From an uncultured SAR86 cluster bacterium (GTDB lineage: Bacteria > Pseudomonadota > Gammaproteobacteria > Magnimaribacterales > D2472): DNA of 64,000 nucleotides. The stretch lies in contig CACKNK010000007.1 of assembly GCA_902601475.1 (NCBI GenBank), positions 1 through 64,000 on the forward strand. Reading direction: 5' to 3'. The notes under the pieces are model-generated. The model made no database searches. It worked only from the letters and a program-made list of their open reading frames with translations, and was not told where the DNA came from. Position 1 is the stretch's first letter, and each line of letters opens with the position of its first letter. Below are positions 26,084 through 34,783 of this stretch, piece after piece. A program made the translations under genes and the position numbers.

Positions 26084-27126
26084 TGCTTACAGGGTACATA
26101 GAAGGTTACTACGGTTCTTTGCTAGATTGGAATCAAAGGCTAAAAATTCTTGAATCTTTATCGGCCTTGAATCTCAACTCATATTTTTACTGTCCAAAAG
26201 AAGATCCATTTCATAGACTAGAATGGGCAGAAGATTATTCTGATGAGTATCTATTGAATTTGGACTCATTTTTTGAATCTGCAAAATCTTCAAACATTGA
26301 ATTAATTTTCGGAATTTCACCTGGGTTTGTGAGCGAGTCAATTGATCAGAAAATACTTAATAATAAAATCCAATCTATTTTTGATCTGGGAATCAAAAGC
26401 TTTTGTATTCTATTCGACGACATTTCATTTGAAGCCACAAAACAAAAAGGGAAAGAGCATGCAGAAATTTTAAATAAAGTTGTACAAGATTTTCCTGAAA
26501 TAAAGCTATACATAGTTCCACAAATATACTCTGATCAATTGTCTAAAACAGATGCCACAGATTGCCTGTACTTAAATGAGCTCTTTTCTAGTATGAAATA
26601 TCAGGTTCCTTTTTTCTGGACAGGAGAGAGTGTGGTTTCAAAAAGTTATGACCTTGAATACATTTCAAAAATTCAGGAAAGATTTAATCAAGACCTCATA
26701 ATTTGGGATAACTTTTATGCATCAGATTACTGTGAGCCTAGAGTTACCATTGATGCCTATAACCCATTTGTTAAAAATCCAAAAAATATTTACGGTGTAA
26801 TGATTAATCCTACTGGTAAAGTTAATCTTGATATTCTGTTACTTGAATTATTTTCATCTGGAATGGGTAAGGGTAATGAAGATTTCAAATCAATCTTAAA
26901 AAAACATTTACCAAATGAAATAATTGATATCTTGCATTATTTTAAATTCGAAGGACGCATTGGTGATGTTGATAAAGATATAAAGATAATTGATAAGGTG
27001 CTGTGGAACTCATCCATGGAAATTAAACTTGAGCTTTATCCATATCTACACTTTCTGAGATTTGTTTTAAAAAATAAGCATGATCTAAAATATTTATTGG
27101 ATAAGCGCTTAAGATTAAAAAGCTAA
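26083..27126 (+). CDS. GH84-family beta-N-acetylglucosaminidase (O-GlcNAcase-like)
   Basis: 347 residues that match the catalytic barrel of eukaryotic O-GlcNAcase. Signature elements in order: GYIEGYYG (4-11; eukaryotic G-V-V-E-G-F-Y-G), YFYCPKEDPFHRLEW (34-48), ISPG (78-81), the catalytic double aspartate ILFDDI with D112 and D113, FFWTGESVVS (177-186) and IIWDNFYASDY (206-216). Substrate-assisted hydrolysis of terminal GlcNAc is expected for this family. There is no signal peptide or membrane segment, so it should be cytosolic. It overlaps moeB (TAATG) in the hemA operon, where Pseudomonas has murI. The bacterial substrate is unknown; wall-recycling GlcNAc conjugates or GlcNAc-modified protein are both possible. 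Confidence 0.85.
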   Translation: MLTGYIEGYYGSLLDWNQRLKILESLSALNLNSYFYCPKEDPFHRLEWAEDYSDEYLLNLDSFFESAKSSNIELIFGISPGFVSESIDQKILNNKIQSIFDLGIKSFCILFDDISFEATKQKGKEHAEILNKVVQDFPEIKLYIVPQIYSDQLSKTDATDCLYLNELFSSMKYQVPFFWTGESVVSKSYDLEYISKIQERFNQDLIIWDNFYASDYCEPRVTIDAYNPFVKNPKNIYGVMINPTGKVNLDILLLELFSSGMGKGNEDFKSILKKHLPNEIIDILHYFKFEGRIGDVDKDIKIIDKVLWNSSMEIKLELYPYLHFLRFVLKNKHDLKYLLDKRLRLKS

Positions 27127-27128
27127 AA

Positions 27129-27156
27129 TTTACTATTAGAGATTTTTTAATACAAT
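27129..27156 (+). promoter_or_regulatory. Promoter of the acyl-CoA ligase / MaoC pair
   Basis: TTTACT (27129-27134) and TACAAT (27151-27156) are spaced by 16 bp in the gap after the GH84 gene. A start near 27163 would leave a short leader holding the Shine-Dalgarno AGGGGGG (27169-27175), 6 nt before the ATG. Confidence 0.5.
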
Positions 27157-27181
27157 AGTTCATTACTTAGGGGGGAAATTC

Positions 27182-28786
27182 ATGAAAGGTAATATGCAGA
27201 ATATGGATCTAACGATCCCTAAACTTATTGAGCATGCTGAAAGGTATACCAGCGATACTTTAATTGTCAGTCGCGAAACTGATAATTCAATTTTGAAGAA
27301 GACTACTGGTGAGTGTTTAAATCAATCAAGGAAAATTGCTAAATTACTTCAAAGCCTTAAGGTTGGCAAAGGTGATCGTGTGGCAACGATTGCATGGAAT
27401 AATTCTAGGCACTTTGAGATTTATTTTGGGGTAACCGGTATGGGCGGGGTTTTGCACACAATAAACCCAAGGCTTTTCCCAGAGCAACTAATTTACATTC
27501 TAAATCATGCTGAGGATAAAGTTGTATTTGTTGATGATACATTTCTGCCACTTATTGAGGGAGTTCAAGATCACTTAGAGTTTTCACCAGTAATAATTCT
27601 TATGGGTCCCAAAAAAGAGATAAATTTTGATATTAAAAATTTACATTTTTATGATGAAATGGTTGAGCAATCTGAACCTATTTCAGATTGGGTTGAAGTG
27701 GATGAGGGGGATGCGGCAGCACTATGTTATACCTCTGGAACTACAGGTAATCCAAAGGGAGTTCTCTATAGTCACAGGTCTACCGTGTTACATACTTGGG
27801 CATCAGGAAATGCATTAAGGTTTGACACCACTAGCTCGGTATTACCGGTTGTACCAATGTTTCATGTGAACGCATGGGGAACACCTTATGCTGCTTTGAT
27901 GACTGGTTGTAAATTAATTCTGCCCGGTCAAGCGCTTGATGGAGCTTCACTATTTGAACTTATAAGTGCAGAAAATCCAAATATCCTTATGGGAGTGCCC
28001 ACTGTTTGGCTCGGATTATTAAATTATTTGTCTGAACAAAACTTAACTCTCGAGGGCGTTGACAGCGTCATGGTTGGTGGGTCAGCTGCGCCTCTTGCAA
28101 TGATTAAAGAGTTTAATGAAAAGCATAATACGTTTTTAGTCCATGGATGGGGCATGACAGAAATGAGCCCCCTTGGAACCATGAATCTTCAAACAAAGAA
28201 AATGAAAGAATTACCAAATGAAGAGAGATATGAATTGCAAACTAAACAGGGCTATCCACTTTTTGGAGTAGAAATAAAGATTGTGGATGATGCTAACAAT
28301 GAGCTTGCTAGGGATGGATCAGCGCAGGGCGCATTATTAGTCAGAGGACCATGGATCATAGAGAGTTACTTCAAATCTGATTCACCAGCGGTTGATGATG
28401 AGGGATGGTTTGATACCGGAGATGTTGCAAAAATCTTCTCAGATGGTTGTATGCAGATAATGGACAGATCAAAAGATGTAATCAAGAGTGGCGGGGAGTG
28501 GATCAGCTCTATTGATCTTGAAAATGCTGCTGTTGGACATCCAGATGTCGAAGAAGCATGCGTGGTTGGAGTGCCCCATCCAAAATGGGATGAAAGACCG
28601 ATTCTTCTTGTGATTTGTAAGGGAGATTTAGACAAAGAATCAATTAATGAGTTTCTTGGAGATAAAGTGGCAAAGTGGTGGTTGCCTGATGATATTATTA
28701 AGGTAGACGAATTACCTCATGGGGCAACTGGTAAATTATTAAAAGTAGAGCTTAGAGAGCAGTATAAAGAACATTTAATGGAGTAA
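27182..28786 (+). CDS. Acyl-CoA synthetase (medium/long-chain fatty acid ligase, AMP-forming)
   Basis: ANL-superfamily ligase that makes acyl-CoA from a carboxylic acid, ATP and CoA. The P-loop TSGTTGNPKG is at 184-193, followed by VPMFHVNAWG, the adenylate motif HGWGMTEMSP, the hinge GWFDTGDVA...MDRSKD-I-K-S-G-G-E-W-I-S-S, and the C-terminal catalytic lysine in ATGKLLKVEL. The LHTINPRLFPEQ and FHVNAWG patterns resemble the AlkK / DmdB group (medium-chain acids or methylmercaptopropionate), but the substrate cannot be fixed from sequence. It has its own promoter and strong RBS and pairs with a MaoC hydratase 3 nt downstream. Confidence 0.9.
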   Translation: MKGNMQNMDLTIPKLIEHAERYTSDTLIVSRETDNSILKKTTGECLNQSRKIAKLLQSLKVGKGDRVATIAWNNSRHFEIYFGVTGMGGVLHTINPRLFPEQLIYILNHAEDKVVFVDDTFLPLIEGVQDHLEFSPVIILMGPKKEINFDIKNLHFYDEMVEQSEPISDWVEVDEGDAAALCYTSGTTGNPKGVLYSHRSTVLHTWASGNALRFDTTSSVLPVVPMFHVNAWGTPYAALMTGCKLILPGQALDGASLFELISAENPNILMGVPTVWLGLLNYLSEQNLTLEGVDSVMVGGSAAPLAMIKEFNEKHNTFLVHGWGMTEMSPLGTMNLQTKKMKELPNEERYELQTKQGYPLFGVEIKIVDDANNELARDGSAQGALLVRGPWIIESYFKSDSPAVDDEGWFDTGDVAKIFSDGCMQIMDRSKDVIKSGGEWISSIDLENAAVGHPDVEEACVVGVPHPKWDERPILLVICKGDLDKESINEFLGDKVAKWWLPDDIIKVDELPHGATGKLLKVELREQYKEHLME

Positions 28787-28789
28787 ATT

Positions 28790-29248
28790 ATGGCTATAAC
28801 AGTAGTGAAAGTTGAAGATCTTGAAAGTTATGTTGGAAAAGAGTTAGGAGCTACTGACTGGTTTAAGATAGATCAAGAAAGAATTAATAAATTTGCGGAT
28901 GCAACACTTGATCATCAATTTATTCATGTTGATCCTGAGCAAGCAACACCAATTTTTGGATCTACTATAGCCCATGGCTTTTTGACCCTATCGCTAACAG
29001 CAGGGATAGGACAAGATGTTGCACTCGTTGTTGAAGGAGCCAAGATGGGCTTAAATTATGGCTTAGATAAGGTTCGTTTTTTAAGTCCGGTTCCAGTTGA
29101 TTCAGAAATTAGAATGCATTCAAAAGTTGTTGATATTACAGAAAAAAATCCTGGACAATTTCTTGTTAAATCAGAAGTCACAATGGAAATTAAAGGAACC
29201 GACAAACCTGCATGTATTGCTGAGACTTTGTCTATGTGGGTAACTTAG
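28790..29248 (+). CDS. MaoC-like (R)-specific enoyl-CoA hydratase / dehydratase
   Basis: Hot-dog fold protein of 152 residues. The hydratase-2 motif is clear: FADATLDHQFIHVDPEQA with catalytic Asp and His, then GSTIAHGFLTLSL. The NodN/MaoC subgroup hydrates or dehydrates acyl-CoA or acyl-ACP intermediates. It is translationally linked to the upstream acyl-CoA ligase, suggesting a two-step activation and hydration of a fatty acid. The stop codon overlaps that of convergent gatB. Confidence 0.88.
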   Translation: MAITVVKVEDLESYVGKELGATDWFKIDQERINKFADATLDHQFIHVDPEQATPIFGSTIAHGFLTLSLTAGIGQDVALVVEGAKMGLNYGLDKVRFLSPVPVDSEIRMHSKVVDITEKNPGQFLVKSEVTMEIKGTDKPACIAETLSMWVT

Positions 29249-30675
29249 TTATCTAGTTTATCTTTTAGAATTTTATTTGCGGAAGCAGGGTTAGCCTTTC
29301 CCTGAGTTGCTTTCATGATTTGGCCGACAAAAAATCCAAATAGCTTATCTTTACCACCTTTGTAAGCAGACACTTGATCGGGATGTTCAGAAATAATTTG
29401 ATCTATAATTCTTTCAATTTCATCATCATCATCAATTTGTTTGAGCCCGCTTGATTCAACAATTTCTATAGGGCTTAATCCTGAATCCCATGTTTCTTCA
29501 AGAACAGTTTTTGCTATTTTCCCTGAAATAACGCCCTCAGTAACTAAATTTACTAGCTCTGAAACATTTTTAGTTGATAGTTTTGAGTCTATGATTTCTA
29601 TGTTTTCTTTATTAAGTAATGAGCTAATGTCTCCTATTATGATATTAGATAAAAGCTTTGCGTCTTTAGTATTTTCCATACATTCTTCAAAAAATGTGGC
29701 AAGATTTTTAGATGAAGAGATAATCTGTGCATCATTTTCAGGAATATTAAATTCAGATTGATACCTTACAAATTTATCTTTCGGCATTTCAGGAAAAGTT
29801 GCCTTAATCTCTTCAATTTCTGCATCGCTTATCATGACTGGCAAAAGGTCAGGATCTGGAAAATATCTATAATCATTAGCAAATTCTTTAGATCGCATTG
29901 GCCTAGTTTCATTTTTGATACTGTCATATAGCCTTGTTTCTTGAGTTACAGATTCTCCAGATTCGATAACATCTATTTGTCTTTCAATTTCATAGTTGAT
30001 AGCTTTTTCAATAAATCTAAACGAATTGATATTTTTTATTTCAGTTCTTGTTCCAAGTTCCTCATCACCTTTCTTTCTTACAGAAACATTTGCATCGCAC
30101 CTTAAGGATCCCTGAGACATATTTCCATCAGAAACATCCAAGAAAGTAACTATTTGATGAATTGCTTTCATGTAAGCAACTGCCTCTTTAGCTGACGAAA
30201 TTTCTGGCTCAGAAACTATTTCAAGCAAAGGAGTTCCAGCCCTATTTAGATCTACCCCTGTTCCATCCATACCCTCATGTATTGACTTTCCAGCATCCTC
30301 TTCAAGATGCGCTCTAGTTAAGTTAATAATTTTTTTTGCTCCTTCAATTTCAATTTCAACTTTTCCGCCTGAAACTATTGGAAGCTCCATTTGGGTAATT
30401 TGATATCCCTTTGGCAAATCAGGATAGAAGTAGTTTTTCCTATCAAATAAAGAAGTTTGATTGATGTCAGCATCTACTGCGAGACCAAATCTTATCGCCT
30501 TATAAAAAGCATTTTTGTTGACAGTAGGCAAAACACCTGGCAGTCCACAGTCTACTAAATTGACGTTTGTATTTGGCTCTTCCCCAAAAGATGTTGAAGC
30601 TCTTGAAAAGAGCTTGGTTTCAGTAGATAGCTGAACATGAGCCTCTAAACCAATCACGCATTCCCAACTCATCAT
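29245..30675 (-). CDS. gatB: Aspartyl/glutamyl-tRNA amidotransferase subunit B
   Basis: Kinase/tRNA-binding subunit of GatCAB, which transamidates misacylated Glu-tRNA(Gln) or Asp-tRNA(Asn). The N-terminal VIGLEAHVQLST motif, YPDLPKGYQITQ, the RAHLEEDAGK segment and DLNRAGTPLLEIVSEP are diagnostic, with the YqeY-like helical tail at the end. Length 476. It overlaps gatA by one base (TAATG). Confidence 0.97.
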   Translation of the reverse strand: MMSWECVIGLEAHVQLSTETKLFSRASTSFGEEPNTNVNLVDCGLPGVLPTVNKNAFYKAIRFGLAVDADINQTSLFDRKNYFYPDLPKGYQITQMELPIVSGGKVEIEIEGAKKIINLTRAHLEEDAGKSIHEGMDGTGVDLNRAGTPLLEIVSEPEISSAKEAVAYMKAIHQIVTFLDVSDGNMSQGSLRCDANVSVRKKGDEELGTRTEIKNINSFRFIEKAINYEIERQIDVIESGESVTQETRLYDSIKNETRPMRSKEFANDYRYFPDPDLLPVMISDAEIEEIKATFPEMPKDKFVRYQSEFNIPENDAQIISSSKNLATFFEECMENTKDAKLLSNIIIGDISSLLNKENIEIIDSKLSTKNVSELVNLVTEGVISGKIAKTVLEETWDSGLSPIEIVESSGLKQIDDDDEIERIIDQIISEHPDQVSAYKGGKDKLFGFFVGQIMKATQGKANPASANKILKDKLDN

Positions 30676-32123
30676 TAAAAACCCTCAAAAGTTGGTTTCG
30701 CATTGTGAAAATCTGTACTTTGCTGAAACCTATTAGCAAAATTTAAGATCATGCTTTCTTCAAGATAGTTTCCTATAAGCTGAATACCTACTGGCAGTCC
30801 ATTTACAAAGCCATGAGGCATTGATAGGGCTGGAAGACCTGCAAGATTTGATGAGATGGTATAAAGATCTTCAAGATATAATTCAGTTGGGTCTTGAGTC
30901 CCCTTGGATCCAAATCCAAATGCTTCACTTGGCGAAGTAGGTGAGACAATTAGATCCACCTCTTTAAATGCTTCCTCAAAATCGTTCTTTATAAGCCTTC
31001 TAACCTGTTGAGCTTTTTTATAATATGCATCGTAGTATCCTGCTGATAAAACATAAGTACCTATCAGTATCCTTCTTTTAACTTCATCACCAAATCCCTC
31101 ACTTCTGGAATTTATGTATAGAGATTCGAGATCTTCAGCTTCAAGACTTCGATGACCAAACTTAACTCCATCATATCTGGAAAGATTTGAAGAACATTCT
31201 GCAGGCGCAATGACATAGTATGTAGGTACTGATTGATTAATGTTGGGCAGAGAAATATTATGAATTGAAGCACCTAGGGACTCAAAAACTTTTAGTGACT
31301 CATTAAATAATTTTTGAGACTCTCTATTTAAAGCATCTATATTAAATTCATCCACAACTCCTATTCTTAAATTTTCGTATGGCTTATTTAAGTCAGCAAA
31401 TGTATTGGTGGAGTCAAGATTAAGAGATGTCGTGTCTCTCGAATCGTAACCACTCATTGCGTCAAGTAAAATTGAACAGTCTTCAGCTGTTCTACAAATT
31501 GGACCAGCCTGATCTAAGCTTGAAGCAAAGGCGATCATTCCCCACCTTGAGATTCTCCCATAGGTTGGCTTAATGCCAGTAAGACCACATAATGCTGCTG
31601 GTTGTCTGATTGAGCCACCCGTATCTGTTCCGGTTGCTGCAGGAACTAACCCAGCTGCCACTGAGCATGCCGCACCGCCAGAGCTTCCGCCTGGAACAAA
31701 CCCTTTTTTCCATGGGTTATGCACATTTCCAAAGAAACTCGTTTCATTAGATGATCCCATTGCAAATTCATCCATATTTGTTTTACCAACGCATATTGAG
31801 CCAGCAGCATCTAATGCATCTACAACTTTTGAGCTATAGGGTGGATTAAAGTTTTCAAGCATTTTTGATCCACAAGTTGTTTTAGTTCCTTTTGTACAAA
31901 AAAGATCTTTTTGTGCAATAGGAATACCAGATAATAGGTGGGAATCTTTACTAACTTTTATTTTTTTTGCTTTTGCTAGAGCATTCTCTTCATTCAATGA
32001 AATAAAACAGTTTAGGACTTTGTTTTTATTAATTAGGTCAAAAGTATCTTTGATGAACTCTTCAGCAGAGAATTTTTTAGAAACCAGCCCAGCATTGATT
32101 TCTTTGATTGTTTTAAATTGCAT
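30675..32123 (-). CDS. gatA: Aspartyl/glutamyl-tRNA amidotransferase subunit A
   Basis: Amidase subunit that frees ammonia from glutamine for the GatB active site. The amidase-signature triad is present: K72 (PIAQKDLF), cis-serine S147 in PGGSSGGAA, and nucleophile S171 in GTDTGGSIRQPA. Length 482 is standard. Its start abuts the gatC stop. Confidence 0.97.
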   Translation of the reverse strand: MQFKTIKEINAGLVSKKFSAEEFIKDTFDLINKNKVLNCFISLNEENALAKAKKIKVSKDSHLLSGIPIAQKDLFCTKGTKTTCGSKMLENFNPPYSSKVVDALDAAGSICVGKTNMDEFAMGSSNETSFFGNVHNPWKKGFVPGGSSGGAACSVAAGLVPAATGTDTGGSIRQPAALCGLTGIKPTYGRISRWGMIAFASSLDQAGPICRTAEDCSILLDAMSGYDSRDTTSLNLDSTNTFADLNKPYENLRIGVVDEFNIDALNRESQKLFNESLKVFESLGASIHNISLPNINQSVPTYYVIAPAECSSNLSRYDGVKFGHRSLEAEDLESLYINSRSEGFGDEVKRRILIGTYVLSAGYYDAYYKKAQQVRRLIKNDFEEAFKEVDLIVSPTSPSEAFGFGSKGTQDPTELYLEDLYTISSNLAGLPALSMPHGFVNGLPVGIQLIGNYLEESMILNFANRFQQSTDFHNAKPTFEGF

Positions 32124-32405
32124 TTAATCAACAACCTTAGGGACTAAAAAGAAATTTTCATCTGATTCTGGAGCATTTTCTAGGAATAGTTCCTTATTGT
32201 TATCAGATTTTATTTTGTCATTAAATTTTCTTGCAGTTTCCTCTAAGGGATTATAAAGAGGTGAAATATTTTCAGTATTTGAAGACGATAAGGAGTCAAT
32301 CATTTCAATAATTGTATCGAGATCGCTAAGTATTTTTTTAGACTTTTCATCATCCAATCTTAGTCTTGAGAGGTAGCAAATAGTTCTGACTGTTTGATCA
32401 TCCAT
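32124..32405 (-). CDS. gatC: Aspartyl/glutamyl-tRNA amidotransferase subunit C
   Basis: Small clamp joining GatA and GatB. The pattern V-R-x-I-x-x-L-S-R-L-x-L-D near the N-terminus, the central acidic stretch and the late P-L-x-x-x-x-A-R-K-F-N-D region fit the 93-94 residue family. First gene of gatC-gatA-gatB, divergent from mreB across 69 bp, as in Pseudomonas. Confidence 0.93.
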   Translation of the reverse strand: MDDQTVRTICYLSRLRLDDEKSKKILSDLDTIIEMIDSLSSSNTENISPLYNPLEETARKFNDKIKSDNNKELFLENAPESDENFFLVPKVVD

Positions 32406-32432
32406 ATGATATTATTGTTTTAAAATCGCAAT

Positions 32433-32440
32433 ATTATACT
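32433..32440. promoter_or_regulatory. Overlapping divergent -10 elements for gatC and mreB
   Basis: Within ATTATACT, the minus strand reads TATAAT (plus 32433-32438) toward gatC and the plus strand reads TATACT (32435-32440) toward mreB. The two hexamers share four bases. mreB would have a leader of about 28 nt with a GAAGGGGA Shine-Dalgarno. I did not find a good -35 on either side. Confidence 0.4.
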
Positions 32441-32474
32441 ATTTGTATCATTATTTACATGAAGGGGACCGGAA

Positions 32475-33524
32475 TTGAAATATAACTTATTTAAAACAGT
32501 TAGGGGCATGTTCTCGAATGATCTTTCAATAGATCTTGGTACAGCTAATACCCTCATTTACACCAAAGAGGTTGGTATCGTTTTAAATGAGCCAAGTGTT
32601 GTTGCAATCAGAGAGTCAAAAGGCCAAAAAACAGTAGTTGCAGTTGGTCATGAAGCAAAAAAAATGCTCGGCAGAACTCCGGGTAATATCAATGCAATAA
32701 GACCTTTATCTGATGGTGTGATAGCTGACTTCCAGGTCACTGAAAAAATGCTTCAACATTTCATTGCTAAAGTTCATGAACAAAGATTTATTAAACCTAG
32801 TCCTAGAGTATTAGTATGTGTTCCGTGCAGATCTACTCAAGTAGAAAGAAGGGCAATCAGAGAATCTGTCCTTGGGGCAGGTGCTCGTGATGTCAAATTA
32901 ATTGAAGAACCTATGGCTGCTGCAATTGGTGCAGGTCTTCCGGTTGAAGAAGCTAATGGAAACATGGTTGTTGATATTGGTGGTGGTACTACTGAGATTG
33001 CAATCCTCTCCCTAAATGGAGTCGTTTATGCTGAATCTGTAAAGATTGGTGGCGATAAAATGGATGAAGCAATCACTTCTTGGGTTAGAAGAAATTACGG
33101 ATGCGTTATTGGTGAATCAACGTCTGAAAAAATTAAAAAAACTGTTGGTTGTGCAACAGATGACTCTGAAAAAACTGAAATGACTGTAACAGGCAGAAAT
33201 CTTGCAGAGGGAATACCTGAAAGTTTTACACTAAATAGCCAGCAGGTTTTCGAAGCCATGAAAGATCCTTTATTCGGTATGGTTAGAGCTATTAGAAACG
33301 CACTTGAGCTTTCCCCTCCCGAGTTGGCTGCTGATATAGCTGAGAGAGGTATTGTATTAACTGGTGGCGGCGCAATGTTAAGAGACTTAGATAAGTTAAT
33401 ATCCAATTCAACTGGAATACCTGTAATTATTGCTGAAGATCCTCTAACTTGTGTTGCTAGGGGTGGCGGTCAAGCACTTGAAATTATAGATAAATATAAC
33501 ATTGACTTACTTTCAACTGAGTAA
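32475..33524 (+). CDS. mreB: Rod shape-determining protein MreB
   Basis: Actin-like filament that guides elongation-phase wall synthesis. The conserved [17 protein letters not shown] phosphate-1 motif, the [11 protein letters not shown] phosphate-2 motif and [14 protein letters not shown] adenosine motif are present. Length 349. The best start is a TTG at 32475, which restores the usual [12 protein letters not shown] N-terminus and has a GAAGGGGA Shine-Dalgarno at the right distance; the ATG at codon 12 would be too short. Confidence 0.97.
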   Translation: MKYNLFKTVRGMFSNDLSIDLGTANTLIYTKEVGIVLNEPSVVAIRESKGQKTVVAVGHEAKKMLGRTPGNINAIRPLSDGVIADFQVTEKMLQHFIAKVHEQRFIKPSPRVLVCVPCRSTQVERRAIRESVLGAGARDVKLIEEPMAAAIGAGLPVEEANGNMVVDIGGGTTEIAILSLNGVVYAESVKIGGDKMDEAITSWVRRNYGCVIGESTSEKIKKTVGCATDDSEKTEMTVTGRNLAEGIPESFTLNSQQVFEAMKDPLFGMVRAIRNALELSPPELAADIAERGIVLTGGGAMLRDLDKLISNSTGIPVIIAEDPLTCVARGGGQALEIIDKYNIDLLSTE

Positions 33525-33530
33525 TTGTAA

Positions 33531-34310
33531 ATGGCGAACGAGACGCCCAGATTCACCTCAAGATTACCTTATGTTATTGCCTGCTTATTTGGATTAACTT
33601 TATTTTTTCTTGATATTACTTATCAAGCATTTGATCCATTGGATCGAATAAAGATAAATTCTAAAAACTATTTGCAATCTGGTCTAAGTAGTCTAAAAAA
33701 CTCTTTTGTCTCACTACAAATTAATTTCAGTGACAAAAAATTACTACTGAATGAGAACAAAAGCTTGAAAGAAGAGCTAAGTATTTTATCGGTTATTGCT
33801 CAACAAGATGTATTTAACGCTAAGCTTGATGATGTGAGCCATCCTCATAGAATTATTAACTTTGATACCAATGAGTATTTTTGTTGCTCGCACCACAGAA
33901 TGTTTGTAGAAAAAAATGAAAAATTCTATCAAAAAGGTTTTGTTCTAAATTCAACTGGTCTAATTGGTCAAATTTATAGAGATCATTCTAATTCATATGA
34001 ACTAATTTTACTGAGTGATATTGACCATAAAATTCCAATATATAATAAATATTTTGATATCTACTGCAATGCTGAGGGCAGTGGTTTTGAGAGGCTTATA
34101 ATTTGTAAGTCTACTAAGGACTTAGATAAGGGATCAATTATTGGACAGGAATTTTATACTTCTGGATTTGGAGGAGTTTTTAATAAAGATATGCCTGTCG
34201 GCAAAGTAATAAGTTTTACTCAAGCTGAGGAGGATGAGTACGAGATTTCTATTGAGATCTTCGCAAATCCATTAATAGATGAAAGAGTATTTTTATTTCA
34301 ATCATCATGA
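33531..34310 (+). CDS. mreC: Rod shape-determining protein MreC
   Basis: Bitopic periplasmic scaffold of the elongasome. One membrane segment (about 12-28), a coiled coil (about 50-88, KKLLLNENKSLKEELSIL) and the beta-barrel domain with N-S-T-G-L-I-G-Q-I and LLSDIDHKIPI. Length 259 is short compared with 367 in E. coli because the C-terminal tail is lacking. It overlaps mreD by 4 nt. Confidence 0.92.
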   Translation: MANETPRFTSRLPYVIACLFGLTLFFLDITYQAFDPLDRIKINSKNYLQSGLSSLKNSFVSLQINFSDKKLLLNENKSLKEELSILSVIAQQDVFNAKLDDVSHPHRIINFDTNEYFCCSHHRMFVEKNEKFYQKGFVLNSTGLIGQIYRDHSNSYELILLSDIDHKIPIYNKYFDIYCNAEGSGFERLIICKSTKDLDKGSIIGQEFYTSGFGGVFNKDMPVGKVISFTQAEEDEYEISIEIFANPLIDERVFLFQSS

Positions 34311-34783
34311 GTGTCAGGGAAATAATAGTAATTTACTCAAGCATCACATTTGCAATTATTTTGGATTCATTATTCTCAATTAAGCTAGGCAGCGTTTTTT
34401 TTGATACCAACTTCTCATATTTGATATTTAGTTACTGGGTTTTTGCAGCACCAGAAAAAATTAGGGTTAGTCAGTCGATTTTAATTGGATTTTTAGTGGA
34501 TTTTCTTTCAAATTCTGCAATTGGGTTTCATATCACACTTTACTGTTTGTTCTCGTTAATAATTCATGCATATGCTTATACTTTTCGTCTTTTTTCATAT
34601 TTACAATTAGCAATATTTTTCGGAACATCTGCATCGTTTATTTCAGCGATGTTTTACCTTTTCCATCACCCATTGCATTACTCATACTTAGATATTTTTA
34701 TTTATTGGATTACAAGCATGATTTTATGGTTCCCGGTCTATTTTGGAATGAGAAGGTTTAGACAGAATTTTTTTTATGCTTAG
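34307..34783 (+). CDS. mreD: Rod shape-determining protein MreD
   Basis: Integral inner-membrane protein of the MreBCD complex. 158 residues, mostly hydrophobic, with about five membrane segments and the family pattern G-F-L-V-D-F-L-S-N-S-A-I-G-F-H. Overlaps on both sides (mreC and the yhdP-like gene) indicate one transcript. Confidence 0.88.
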   Translation: MSVREIIVIYSSITFAIILDSLFSIKLGSVFFDTNFSYLIFSYWVFAAPEKIRVSQSILIGFLVDFLSNSAIGFHITLYCLFSLIIHAYAYTFRLFSYLQLAIFFGTSASFISAMFYLFHHPLHYSYLDIFIYWITSMILWFPVYFGMRRFRQNFFYA

